Shown: positions 6,285 through 14,976, counted from the first letter of the stretch. The stretch: DNA of 23,605 bases from Lachnospiraceae bacterium (GCA_017613225.1 JAGAEH010000241.1:1-23605); one strand, 5' to 3'. Numbers and translations: made by a program. The notes: generated by a model not told the origin, from the letters alone.

Positions 6285-6540
6285 ATCGTCCTCCATGGTG
6301 ATGCTTACATCCTGTAGTCTGTAGGCTTGTCGTCCTCCAAGGTGATGCTCACATCCTGCAGTCCGTGGGCTTGTCGTCCTCCATGGTGATGCTCACATCC
6401 TGCAGTCCGTAGGCTTGTCGTCCTCCAAGGTGACGCTCACATCCTGCAGTCTGTGGACTTGTCGCTCTCCATAATGTCGCTCACATCCTGCAGTCCGTGG
6501 ACTTGTCACTCTCCATGATGACACTCACATCCTGTAGTCC
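6285..6540 (-). repeat. Six tandem 44-bp copies of the abgB 3' end
   Basis: The word ACATCCTG begins at 6307, 6351, 6395, 6439, 6483 and 6527, an exact 44-bp period throughout. The last of these is the real end of the adjacent M20 hydrolase gene, encoding its final residues KPTDYRM and the TGA at 6525-6527. The other five are diverged copies of that tail with stop, lying between the gene and its terminator. There are no unique spacers, so it is not a CRISPR array. Confidence 0.9.
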
Positions 6541-7880
6541 GTGGGCTTGACGCTCTCCATCAGCGTCCGGTAGGGCGGGTTCTCCGCGATCCGTTTGTCG
6601 AACTCTGCCTTGGCGGCCGCCAGCTTCTCCGGCTCCTCGATGAGGTCCAGCAGAGTGTTAGCCATGATGCTGCCCGCGGCGTGCATGCCGCGGTGGGCGC
6701 TCCTGCTCTTTCCCTGAGCCACCACGGCCCAGTTGTGGCCTACGGTGCCGCGGGCCAGGGTGCAGCCGAACAGGTTGGTCAGCGGCACCTGCCAGCTGAC
6801 GTCGCAGACGTCGGAGCAGATCCAGCCGGTGCCCTCCTCCACTTTGTCGGAAAAAGGCACGGCAGCGCCGGGCTCGGAACCGATCTCGTTGAACTTCCTG
6901 CCAAACTCCAGCTCCTCCTCCGTGTATGGCAGAGGCAGGAGCGCCGCGGTGTTGTCCAGGATCATGCGGTTCATCACGGAATTCTCCAGGATATTGGCGT
7001 AATTGTTGATCAGCTGCGGCCCCAGGAAGGTGGTGCCGGTCATCAGCGCCGCGCCTTTTGCGATGTCGTTGACCCGCTCATAGAGCTCCGGCAGATAGGA
7101 ACTGTCGGGGTTTCTCAGGATATAAAAGCCCTCCGCGAACTCCTGGACGATGTTGGCCGCTGGGCCGCCGGTGTTGGTGATGGCGTAGTGCATCTTGGTG
7201 TCCTTCTGCACATGCTCCCGCAGATACTGGATGCCCACGTTCATCAGTTCCAGGGCGTCCAGGGCGCTCCTTCCCAGCTCCGCTCTCGCCGCGTGGGCGG
7301 CCTTTCCCTGGAAGCGGAAATAGGCGGACACGATGGCCAGACCAGAGGTGGCCGCATCCCATTTATCGCCGGGGTGCCAGGTGATGACGGCGTCCACGTC
7401 GTCGAACTGGTGGTCCATCACCAGAAAGACCTTTCCGCCGCCGCCTTCCTCGGCAGGACAGCCGTAAAAGCGGACGGTGCCCTCCAGGCCCTTCTTTTGC
7501 ATGTAATCCCTGGCGGCGCAGGCGGCCTCCATGCCGGCGGTGCCCAGCAGGTTGTGGCCGCAGCCGTGGCCGGGGGCGCCTTCGCACAGCGGCTTCTTTT
7601 CGAACACGCCGGCCTCCTGGCTCAGGGCGGACAGGGCGTCGTTCTCCCCCAGGATGGCGATGACGGGCCTGCCGCTGCCCCACTCCGCAATGAATGCCGT
7701 GTCCATGCCGGACACGCCGCGGGTGACGGCAAAGCCGTGGGCTTCCATGTAGTCAGCCTGAACTTTGCTGGACTGATACTCCTCGAAATTGGTCTCCGCA
7801 AAGCCCCAGACATCATCGGAGACTTTTTCAAAATCCGCCGCGTTGGAATCGATGAAAGCAGTTACTTCTTCTCTGATCAT
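6525..7880 (-). CDS. M20 family amidohydrolase, AbgB-like (paralogue 1)
   Basis: The 451-residue protein closely follows AbgB, the B subunit of p-aminobenzoyl-glutamate hydrolase (M20 peptidases). Metal-binding motifs are GHGCGHN at 104-110, CPAEEGGGGK at 141-150 and TWHPG near 167-171. GKAAHAA at 192-198 lies in the lid/dimerisation domain, and GHNWAVVAQG and AHRGMHAA are near the C-terminus. These are cytosolic metal-dependent amide hydrolases; the substrate here is inferred only from AbgB. It lacks a signal peptide. The ATG at 7878-7880 follows an AAGGAAA ribosome binding site. It lies 184 bp downstream of a paralogue of identical length. No AbgA or AbgT gene is in the window. Its last codons are part of a 44-bp tandem repeat. 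Confidence 0.88.
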   Translation of the reverse strand: MIREEVTAFIDSNAADFEKVSDDVWGFAETNFEEYQSSKVQADYMEAHGFAVTRGVSGMDTAFIAEWGSGRPVIAILGENDALSALSQEAGVFEKKPLCEGAPGHGCGHNLLGTAGMEAACAARDYMQKKGLEGTVRFYGCPAEEGGGGKVFLVMDHQFDDVDAVITWHPGDKWDAATSGLAIVSAYFRFQGKAAHAARAELGRSALDALELMNVGIQYLREHVQKDTKMHYAITNTGGPAANIVQEFAEGFYILRNPDSSYLPELYERVNDIAKGAALMTGTTFLGPQLINNYANILENSVMNRMILDNTAALLPLPYTEEELEFGRKFNEIGSEPGAAVPFSDKVEEGTGWICSDVCDVSWQVPLTNLFGCTLARGTVGHNWAVVAQGKSRSAHRGMHAAGSIMANTLLDLIEEPEKLAAAKAEFDKRIAENPPYRTLMESVKPTDYRM

Positions 7881-7914
7881 GGTATTTCCTTTCTGTGTGT
7901 CCTGTTATTCGGCC

Positions 7915-8060
7915 TCTTTTGTCATCCGCGCCTCTTCCGTCATCCGCGCCTCTTCTGTCATCCTGAGCGCAGCGAAGGATCCCTTCACTTGTATCGCTTC
8001 AAGAGATCCTTCGTCGCTTTCGCTCCTCAGGATGACAGCGGAGGTGCTTCAGGATGACAT
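7915..8060. repeat. Palindromic CATCCTGAGCG dispersed repeat between the two abgB genes
   Basis: Left arm GTCATCCTGAGCGCAGCG at 7957 and right arm ending CGCTCCTCAGGATGAC at 8036 form an 80-bp imperfect palindrome. It is preceded by 18-bp tandem GTCATCCGCGCC units (7921, 7939, running into 7957) and followed by a partial TTCAGGATGACA at 8048. The same element recurs at 9516-9594. I saw no convincing promoter in this 184-bp gap, so the two hydrolase genes may be co-transcribed through the element. Confidence 0.85.
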
Positions 8061-8064
8061 GCTT

Positions 8065-9420
8065 TTACTGCCTGTAGTCCTCGGGCGAGCAGTTGACCAT
8101 CAGCGTATCGTAGGGCGGATTCTCCGCGATGTTCTTCGCAAACTCCTCCTTCGCCTTCGCCAGCACCTCCGGCTGTTCGATCAGGTCGATCATGGTGTTG
8201 GCCATGATCTCCGCCGCCGCGTGCATGCCGCGATGGGCCGCGGGGCTCTTGCCCTGGGCCACCACTGCCCAGTTGTGGCCGATGGTGCCGCGGGCCAGGG
8301 TGACGCCGTTGAAATAGGACAGGGGCGTGATCCAGCTGACGTCGCAGACGTCCGTGCAGGTGTGGCGGTCGCCCACCACGATCTCGCTCACGTAAGGCCC
8401 GGGCTTGTCGGGCTCGGAACCCACCGCCTGGAAGGCCTTGCCGTACTCCAGCTCCTCCTCGGTGTAATCCAGGGGAAGGATCTCCTTCATGTTGGCCAGG
8501 GTCAGCTCGTCGATGGTATTGTTGGGGTTGTAGTTGGCATAGTTGTTGATCAGCTGAGGCGGCAGGAAGGTGGTGCCCGTCATCAGCGCAGCGCCGCGGC
8601 AGATGTCCAGCACCCGCTCATACAGATCCCGAACGTAGGTCTGGTCCGGGTTGCGCAGGATGTAGAAGCCCTCCGCGAACTCCTGGACGATATTGGCCGC
8701 CGGGCCGCCGGTATTGGTGATGGAATAGTGCATGATGGTGTCTTTCTGCACGTGCTCCCGCAGGAAGTTCAGACCCACGTTGGTCAGTTCCAGCGCGTCC
8801 AGCGCGCTTCTGCCCAGCTCGGCCCGGGCCGCATGGGCGGCCTTGCCCTGGAAGCGGAAGTAGGCGGACACGATGGCCAGGCCCTTCTTCACCACTTCCC
8901 ATTTGTTGCCGGGATGCCAGGAGACCGTGGCGTCCACGTCGTCAAACTGATGATCCAGGATCAGGAAGATCTTTCCGCCGCCGCCCTCTTCCGCCGGGCA
9001 GGCATAGTAGCGGACGGTGCCGGGCAGGCCCTTCTCCTTCAGGTATTTCGCCGTCACGATGGCAGCCTCCATGCCGCCGGTGCCCAGCAGGTTGTGGCCG
9101 CAGCCGTGGCCGGGGGTGCCGTCCTTGATCTGCTTTCTCTCCAGCACGTCGGCCTCCTGGTTCAGGGCCGCCAGCGCGTCGTTCTCTCCCAGAATAGCCA
9201 GGATCGGCCGGCCTTCGCCCGCCTCGGCAATGAAAGCCGAAGGCATGTTGGACACGCCGCGCTTTACGCGGAAGCCCTGGGCCTCCATGTAGTCCGCCTG
9301 TACCCGGGAGGACTCTTCCTCCTGGAAGCAGGTCTCCGCAAAGCCCCAGACCTGGTCCGAGATCTGCTCCAGCTCCGCGGCGGTGTTGTCGATAAACTGC
9401 TTGATTTCTTCTCTGATCAT
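8065..9420 (-). CDS. M20 family amidohydrolase, AbgB-like (paralogue 2)
   Basis: This is a second 451-residue AbgB-like enzyme, clearly a paralogue of the gene at 6525-7880; by eye well over half of the residues match, without obvious gaps. All metal-site motifs are kept: GHGCGHNLLGT, CPAEEGGGGK, SWHPG, GKAAHAA. Differences cluster in the region after NNYAN (residues ~290-355) and at the extreme C-terminus (NCSPEDYRQ), where substrate preference could differ. In E. coli AbgA and AbgB form a heteromer; here two B-like chains could pair or act separately, which is inference. The start ATG follows GGAAGGAAA. It lies downstream of recN, beyond a 250-bp repeat-rich gap without a clear promoter. 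Confidence 0.88.
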   Translation of the reverse strand: MIREEIKQFIDNTAAELEQISDQVWGFAETCFQEEESSRVQADYMEAQGFRVKRGVSNMPSAFIAEAGEGRPILAILGENDALAALNQEADVLERKQIKDGTPGHGCGHNLLGTGGMEAAIVTAKYLKEKGLPGTVRYYACPAEEGGGGKIFLILDHQFDDVDATVSWHPGNKWEVVKKGLAIVSAYFRFQGKAAHAARAELGRSALDALELTNVGLNFLREHVQKDTIMHYSITNTGGPAANIVQEFAEGFYILRNPDQTYVRDLYERVLDICRGAALMTGTTFLPPQLINNYANYNPNNTIDELTLANMKEILPLDYTEEELEYGKAFQAVGSEPDKPGPYVSEIVVGDRHTCTDVCDVSWITPLSYFNGVTLARGTIGHNWAVVAQGKSPAAHRGMHAAAEIMANTMIDLIEQPEVLAKAKEEFAKNIAENPPYDTLMVNCSPEDYRQ

Positions 9421-9515
9421 GATGTTTCCTTCCTTTGTATTTCTGCGATCCTGATCGTCTCTGTTGTCCTGAACTTCTTTGTTGCTCTAAGCGTTTCTGC
9501 CATCCTGCTCACTCT

Positions 9516-9680
9516 GTCATCCTGAGCGCAGCGAAGGATCCCTTCACTTGTTTCTCCTTCCGGGATCCTTCGTCGCTTCGCTCCTCAGGATGACAATATG
9601 TCCTATGTGCCTTCGTCGCTTCGCTCCTCAGGATGACAATATGTCCTATGTGCCTTCGTCGCTTTGCTCCTCAGGATGAC
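9516..9680. repeat. Second CATCCTGAGCG palindrome plus 43-bp tandem copies at the recN 3' end
   Basis: A 79-bp palindrome (9516-9594) matches the element at 7957-8036. Its right arm is then repeated so that TCAGGATGAC occurs at 9585, 9628 and 9671, an exact 43-bp period. The last copy contains the recN stop codon (9671-9673), so the final residues of RecN are encoded by repeat sequence. The part of the 9421-9670 gap nearest abgB (9421-9515) holds degenerate TCTG(T/C)CATCCTG-like units and nothing else I can identify. Confidence 0.85.
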
Positions 9681-11377
9681 AGTCTGTCCTGTGGATCCTT
9701 CGCTGTTTCCGCCTTCACCCTCTCCGCCAGTTCCTTCATCTCCCGGGCGTTCTCCACGACGCGGCCGGTGATCCGGGCGCCGCCCAGAAGCCTGGCCAGT
9801 TCCGTCACGGAGGCCTCTTCGTCCAGCCTGGTGACGCTGGTGATGGTGCGGTCCTTCATGGCGGTCTTTTCAATGCAGAAATGCACGTCCGCCATGGCCG
9901 CGATCTGGGGCAGATGGGTGATGCAGATCACCTGGGCGTGCCTGGCGATCACGTTCAGTTTCTGGGACACCAGCTGGGCCGTGCGGCCGGAGATGCCGGC
10001 GTCGATCTCGTCAAAGATCAGCGTGGGGGTCTCGTCCCGGTCGGAAAGCACCGCTTTTATTCCCAGCATGATGCGGGAAAGCTCGCCGCCGCTGGCCACC
10101 TCCGAAAGGGCCCGGAGCGGCTCGCCGGGGTTTAAGGAGATCACGAAGGTGACCTCGTCCCGTCCGTTTGCCGTGTACTCCGGCAGCTCCCGCAGGTCGA
10201 TCATGAACCGGGTATCCAGGAAATTCAGATCCCGCAGGGTGCCGGAGATGGCCTCCGTCAGGCCGGGGGCCGCCTCTGCCCTGCGCCGGTGCAGTTCTTC
10301 GCAGGCCAGCTTCAGGGCTTCCTCCGCCTCTGCCAGCTCCGCCTTCGCCTGTTCGCTGCGCTCGTCAAAATTCTCCAGCTCGTCGATGCGGTCTTTCCGC
10401 TTTTGCAGAGCCCCCTGCAGCGCCTCGTAGCCGCTGCCGTATTTCTGTTCCAGATGGTTGATCTCGTCCAGCCGGTCCGAGATCCGGTTGTAGTCCTCCG
10501 GGTCGTAGCGCAGGGATCTGGCGTAGTCCTCCGCCTCCCGGTAGATGTCCGAGACCAGGTCCTCCGCCGTCTGCAGGCTCTCCAGCAGGCCGTTCAGGCT
10601 CCCGTCATAGCTGCAGGCGTCCCTGGCCGCCTTGACGGCCCGGTCCATCCGGTCGGACACGCTGTCATTGCAGTCCGCCAGCTCCTGCATCAGTTCGGAA
10701 ACAGAAGCCGCCAGCCTGGCGGAATTGCGGTAGCGCCTGAAGGTATCGGAGAGCTCCTCCTTTTCCCCTTCCGTCACCGCCGCCGTCTCCAGCTCGCGGA
10801 CCTCGTATTTCAAAAAGTCCAGCTCGCGCCTCCGGCTCTCTTCATCTGCCGAAAACGCGGCCAGCGCTTCTTCTCTCTTCTTAAACTCGTGATATTTTCC
10901 GGAGACCTCCTCCAGCAGCGCCTCGTTTCCGGCGTAGCGGTCCAGGATCTCCAGCTGTTTCTTTTTATGGGTCAGGGACTGATGTTCATGCTGGCCGTGA
11001 ATGTCGATCAGAAGCTCCGCCGCCGCCCGGACTTTCGCCGCCGTCACGGTCTCGTCGTTGATCTTGTGGATGCTCTTCCCGTTAACGATGCGCCGCGACA
11101 GGATGATGCTGTCGAAATCGGTGTCGACGTCAAGCTCCTTCAGCGCCTGCTTCTTTTCCGGCGAGTCGATGGAAAACAGCAGTTCGATGAAGGCGGAATC
11201 TCCGTCCCTGCCGATCACGTCGGCCTTCAGCCGGCTGCCCAGAGCGGCGTTCACCGAATCGATCAGGATCGATTTTCCGGCGCCGGTCTCGCCCGTCAGG
11301 ATGTTCAGGCCGCTGCCGAAATCCACGTCGGCCTCGTCGATCAGCGCAAAGTTTTTCACGTGCAGATTGACCAGCAT
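9671..11377 (-). CDS. recN: DNA repair protein RecN
   Basis: The 568-residue SMC-like ATPase starts MLVNLHVKNFALIDE. Walker A GETGAGKS is at 29-36, the IDIHGQHEHQSL motif typical of RecN near 130-141, and a long charged coiled-coil centre spans roughly 150-370. The ABC signature ASGGELSR is near 428-435, Walker B LIFDEIDAG near 450-460, and the ITHLPQIAA switch follows. RecN acts in the cytosol on double-strand breaks, holding ends for recombination. It is the last gene of the asp23-recN operon, starting 10 bp after the nadK stop with GAGGG ahead of the ATG; argR, usually found here, is missing. The final codons run into a dispersed repeat that supplies the stop, so the C-terminus may differ in related strains. 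Confidence 0.95.
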   Translation of the reverse strand: MLVNLHVKNFALIDEADVDFGSGLNILTGETGAGKSILIDSVNAALGSRLKADVIGRDGDSAFIELLFSIDSPEKKQALKELDVDTDFDSIILSRRIVNGKSIHKINDETVTAAKVRAAAELLIDIHGQHEHQSLTHKKKQLEILDRYAGNEALLEEVSGKYHEFKKREEALAAFSADEESRRRELDFLKYEVRELETAAVTEGEKEELSDTFRRYRNSARLAASVSELMQELADCNDSVSDRMDRAVKAARDACSYDGSLNGLLESLQTAEDLVSDIYREAEDYARSLRYDPEDYNRISDRLDEINHLEQKYGSGYEALQGALQKRKDRIDELENFDERSEQAKAELAEAEEALKLACEELHRRRAEAAPGLTEAISGTLRDLNFLDTRFMIDLRELPEYTANGRDEVTFVISLNPGEPLRALSEVASGGELSRIMLGIKAVLSDRDETPTLIFDEIDAGISGRTAQLVSQKLNVIARHAQVICITHLPQIAAMADVHFCIEKTAMKDRTITSVTRLDEEASVTELARLLGGARITGRVVENAREMKELAERVKAETAKDPQDRLSS

Positions 11378-11387
11378 GGTGTTCCCT

Positions 11388-12230
11388 CTAGATCGTCATC
11401 TTCTTTCTGAGCGTATCCAGGAAACTGCGGTCGGACAGCTTCAGGATGCGCGTGACCTCCGGCGCCCTCACGATGCGGATCCGGTCGCCCGGCATCATCA
11501 GAGCCTTGGATTCGCCGTCAAAATAGGCGCTGTATTCCATTTCCGGATCGGGGTCGTCGTTTTCCAGGAGCTCCAGCTCGATCACGTCCTGGGAGGACAG
11601 GATCAGGCTGCGGTTGTTCAGGGAATGGGGCGCAATGGGCGTCACCAGCAGCAGGTCCGCCGTGGGCTCCACGATGGGGCCGCCGCAGGACAGGTTGTAG
11701 GCCGTGGAACCGGTGGGCGTGCTGATGATGATGCCGTCCGCCCTGTAGCGGTACAGCGGCTCTCCGTTGACCCGCAGCCGCAGGTTGATGGTCTTTAAGG
11801 AATTGTTCCTGGTGACGGTGACGTCGTTTAAAGCCAGGTCTTCCGCCAGCACTTCCTTCCCCCGGAGATGGCTGCCCCTGAGCATGATGCGCTCCTCGAT
11901 CACGCAGCGCCCCGCCAGCACCTGTTCGATGGTGTCCTTGGCGCTGTCCTTGTCTCCCGCGGTCAGGTAGCCCAGGTGGCCCAGATTGATGCCCAGGATG
12001 GGGATCTTCTTGTTTTTCAGATTCCGCGCGGCCCGGAGCATGGTGCCGTCGCCGCCCAGGACGATCAGGCAGTCCGTATCCTCCGGGATCTGCCAGCCGA
12101 AGCCGCTGCCGAGGCTGGCCGGTTCGTCGGCCACGTAAGCGCCTTTGCTTTCAATGAAAGTCTTCAGCGCCGCCGCCTGGGCGTGGCCGCGGTCCTTCAG
12201 CTCGTTCGATGCGATAAAAAACCGGTTCAT
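11388..12230 (-). CDS. nadK: NAD kinase
   Basis: The 280-residue protein carries the NAD kinase signatures: GGDGTML at 59-65, INLGHLGYL at 81-89, the NE/ND-type substrate segment ALNDV near 133-137, and TPTGSTAYNLSCGGPIV at 171-187. It phosphorylates NAD to NADP in the cytosol using ATP or polyphosphate. Its position between tlyA and recN is typical for Clostridia. It begins 12 bp after the tlyA region, which implies co-transcription. It is of normal length with no unusual features. Confidence 0.95.
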   Translation of the reverse strand: MNRFFIASNELKDRGHAQAAALKTFIESKGAYVADEPASLGSGFGWQIPEDTDCLIVLGGDGTMLRAARNLKNKKIPILGINLGHLGYLTAGDKDSAKDTIEQVLAGRCVIEERIMLRGSHLRGKEVLAEDLALNDVTVTRNNSLKTINLRLRVNGEPLYRYRADGIIISTPTGSTAYNLSCGGPIVEPTADLLLVTPIAPHSLNNRSLILSSQDVIELELLENDDPDPEMEYSAYFDGESKALMMPGDRIRIVRAPEVTRILKLSDRSFLDTLRKKMTI

Positions 12231-12242
12231 GTCATCCCTCCG

Positions 12243-13046
12243 TCAGTCCAGCGCGGCATGCGCCGCTTCCACAGTCCCCGCGGGATCCGGTATGAAGACC
12301 TCCGCGGGCCGATCCTTGGAAAGGTACAGCAGATATTCTATGTTGCCCTCCGGCCCTTTGACCGGAGAATAGGTCAGGCCCAGGGGGTAGAGTTCGTTCT
12401 CCCCGCAGAAGGCCAGTACGTTTTCGATCACTTCCCGGTGCACCTCCGGATCCCTCACCACGCCCTTTTTGCCCACCTTTTCCCTGCCGGCCTCGAACTG
12501 GGGCTTGATCAGGCAGACGATGCGTCCGCCGTCATTCAGGCAGAGCTTAACTGCCGGCAGGATGCGGGACAGAGAGATGAAGGACACGTCGATGGAGGAA
12601 AAGTCCGGCCGCGCGCCTCCCAGCTGTTCCGAAGTCAGGTAGCGGGCGTTGGTCTTTTCCATGCACACCACCCGTTCGTCGGTCCGCAGGGACCAGTCCA
12701 GCTGGCCGTGGCCCACGTCCACGGCGAAGACCTTCACCGCGCCTTCCTGCAGCATGCAGTCGGTGAAACCGCCGGTGGAGGCGCCGATGTCCATGCAGGT
12801 CAGGCCGGAAAGATCCAGGCCGAAGGTATCGATGGCCTTCTTCAACTTCAGGCCGCCCCGGCTCACGTAGGGGAGCGGATCTCCCCGCCATTCGATCAGG
12901 GCGTCCTCGGGAAAGGCGGAGCCCGCCTTGTCCTCCTTCTGGCCGTTCACGTAGACTTCCCCCGCCATGATGCGGCGCTTGGCCTGCTCCCTGGAGGCCG
13001 CCAGGCCCCGGGCCATCAGAAGGTTGTCCAGCCGCTCCTTAGCCAT
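12243..13046 (-). CDS. tlyA: TlyA family rRNA (cytidine-2'-O)-methyltransferase
   Basis: The 267-residue protein has an N-terminal S4 RNA-binding domain (MAKERLDNLLMARGLAASRE, with RIMAGEVYVNG) and an FtsJ-like Rossmann methyltransferase domain with the SAM motif DIGASTGGFTD at 86-96 and the catalytic-type KPQFE segment further on. TlyA proteins 2'-O-methylate 16S and/or 23S rRNA; some homologues are also described as haemolysins, so the target is inferred. The ATG at 13044-13046 overlaps the dxs stop (8 bp) and is preceded by GGAAGAGG, which favours it over a longer start at 13076 lying deep in dxs. Confidence 0.92.
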   Translation of the reverse strand: MAKERLDNLLMARGLAASREQAKRRIMAGEVYVNGQKEDKAGSAFPEDALIEWRGDPLPYVSRGGLKLKKAIDTFGLDLSGLTCMDIGASTGGFTDCMLQEGAVKVFAVDVGHGQLDWSLRTDERVVCMEKTNARYLTSEQLGGARPDFSSIDVSFISLSRILPAVKLCLNDGGRIVCLIKPQFEAGREKVGKKGVVRDPEVHREVIENVLAFCGENELYPLGLTYSPVKGPEGNIEYLLYLSKDRPAEVFIPDPAGTVEAAHAALD

Positions 13047-14976
13047 GGGACACCTCTTCCCCGGAGTTGTCCGCATCGGGCCCGGCTTTTACCTCGCCGG
13101 CTTCCGCCAAAAGCGCCTCTTTCCAGGCCTTCTGCACCCGCTCCGTCACGGAGTCCGCGTCCAGACCCAGGTTCTTCCGCAGCTGGGACTGGGAGCCGTG
13201 CTCCACGTAGCAGTCCGGGATCGATATGTTCAGCTGCCTCAAAGGCAGGCCCTCTTCCGCCAGGAATGCTCCCACATGCTCGCCGAAGCCTCCGGCGTGC
13301 ACGTTCTCCTCCATGGTCACCAGCAGGCTGTGATCCGCCGCCAGTTCCCGGATCATGTCTTTATCAAAAGGCGCCGCGAACCGGGCGTTCACTAAAGTCA
13401 CGGAAAGGCCTTCCGCCTTCAGCGTCTCCCGCACCGCCGCGGCGGTCTCCACCATGGTGCCCATGGCAAACAGGGCGACGTCCTTTTCTTTGACCAGTAT
13501 CTCCGCCTTTCCAGGCACGATCTCCTCGCACATGCCGGCAAAGCCGGTATAGGAACCGCCCCGGGGCACGCGGATGGCCATGGGACCGTCAAATCCGGCG
13601 GAAAACTCCACCGCCCTCTTGAACTCCTCCCCGTTCTTCGGCGCGAAGACCGTCATGCCGGGAATGCTGCTCAGGAAGGAAAGATCCAGGATGCCCTGGT
13701 GGGTCTCGCCGTCGGCGCCCACCACGCCCGCGCGGCTGATGATGAAGGTCACCGGCAGGTGCTGGAGGCACACGTCGTGGATCATCTGGTCGTAGGCCCG
13801 CTGCAGGAAGGAAGAATAGACGCAGACGTAGGGCCGCATTCCCCCTGCCGCCAGGCCGCCGGCAAAGGTGACCGCGTGTTCCTCCGCGATCCCCACGTCA
13901 AAGAAGCGGCCGGGAAACAGTTTGGAAAAGCGCTTCAGGCCCACGCCGTCCGCCATGGCCGCCGTGATGCATGCGATGCGCTCGTCCTGTTCCGCCAGCT
14001 TGCAGATGGTCTGGGAAAAGAGCTTGTCGTAGGGGGGCGTCTTGAGCTTGTCCTTGGGCTTTCCTGTGGCCAGGTCGAAGGGGCCGATGCCGTGGAAGAC
14101 GTCGGGGTGCTTCTCCGCCGGCCCGTAGCCCTCGCCCTTTTTCGTCATCACATGCACCACCACCGGGCGGTTCATGCGCTTCGCGTTCTTGAAGGCCCCC
14201 AGCAGCTCGTGAATGTTGCTGCCGTCGTAGGGCCCCAGATAGGTCAGGCCGATGTTTTCAAAGAACATGCCGGGGATGATCAGCTGCTTTAAGCTGCTCT
14301 TGGTGTTGCGCACCGCGCGCACCAGGCTGCCGCCCACCAGCGGCACCTTTTCCAGTGTCTCCGCCACGTTCTCCTTTAAAGTATTGTATTTCTGCGCCGA
14401 CCGGATGTTGTTCATCATGCGGGAGACCCCGCCGATGTTCTCCGAGATCGACATGTTGTTGTCATTTAAAACGATGATGAACCCTGACTTCAGGCGGGAG
14501 GCGTTGTTTAAGGCCTCGTAGATCATGCCGCCGGTAAGGGATCCGTCTCCCATGATGGAGACGATGTGGAAATTCTCCCCCTTCAGGTCCCTGGCGTGGG
14601 CCAGCCCCAGCCCCGCGGACACGGAGGTGGAGGAATGGCCGGTGGTGAAAGGATCGCAGTCGCTCTCCTCTTTATTGGGAAAGCCGCTGATGCCGCCAAG
14701 GCTGCGGATGGACTCAAAGGCGTCCTTGCGGCCCGTCAGGATCTTGTGGGTGTAGGACTGGTGCCCCACGTCCCAGATCAGCTTGTCCTTGGGCAGGTCG
14801 AAGGAAAGATGCAGCGCCATCGTCAGCTCGACGACGCCCAGATTCGAGGCCAGATGGCCTCCGTTTTCACTGATCCGCTCCAGGATAAAAGAACGGATCT
14901 CCGCCGCAAGAGCGTCGTACTCCTGCGGCGGAATATTTTTGATATCATTTGGATTCTGTATCAGATCCAGCAGCAT
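13039..14976 (-). CDS. dxs: 1-deoxy-D-xylulose-5-phosphate synthase
   Basis: The 645-residue enzyme makes DXP from pyruvate and glyceraldehyde 3-phosphate, the first step of the MEP isoprenoid pathway, using thiamine diphosphate. Visible are HLASNLGVVELT with the active-site histidine at 41, DVGHQSY near 69-75, the thiamine-binding GDGSLTGGMIYEALNN beginning at 143, DVGIAEEHAVTFAGG in the second domain with the catalytic Glu, and a transketolase C-terminal domain. It starts at the base after the ispA stop codon, with no gap, and overlaps tlyA at its end. Adjacency to ispA puts precursor supply and prenyl chain synthesis in one transcript. Confidence 0.96.
   Translation of the reverse strand: MLLDLIQNPNDIKNIPPQEYDALAAEIRSFILERISENGGHLASNLGVVELTMALHLSFDLPKDKLIWDVGHQSYTHKILTGRKDAFESIRSLGGISGFPNKEESDCDPFTTGHSSTSVSAGLGLAHARDLKGENFHIVSIMGDGSLTGGMIYEALNNASRLKSGFIIVLNDNNMSISENIGGVSRMMNNIRSAQKYNTLKENVAETLEKVPLVGGSLVRAVRNTKSSLKQLIIPGMFFENIGLTYLGPYDGSNIHELLGAFKNAKRMNRPVVVHVMTKKGEGYGPAEKHPDVFHGIGPFDLATGKPKDKLKTPPYDKLFSQTICKLAEQDERIACITAAMADGVGLKRFSKLFPGRFFDVGIAEEHAVTFAGGLAAGGMRPYVCVYSSFLQRAYDQMIHDVCLQHLPVTFIISRAGVVGADGETHQGILDLSFLSSIPGMTVFAPKNGEEFKRAVEFSAGFDGPMAIRVPRGGSYTGFAGMCEEIVPGKAEILVKEKDVALFAMGTMVETAAAVRETLKAEGLSVTLVNARFAAPFDKDMIRELAADHSLLVTMEENVHAGGFGEHVGAFLAEEGLPLRQLNISIPDCYVEHGSQSQLRKNLGLDADSVTERVQKAWKEALLAEAGEVKAGPDADNSGEEVSHG

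Noticed and set aside
6285..6540. CRISPR array suggested by regular 44-bp spacing
   Set aside because: The whole 44 bp is repeated with no unique spacers, the unit matches the adjacent gene end, and no cas gene is present.
7789..9525. A 578-codon plus-strand frame across the abgB paralogue 2 gene
   Set aside because: It is antisense to a clear M20 hydrolase, and its ends translate the dispersed repeat.
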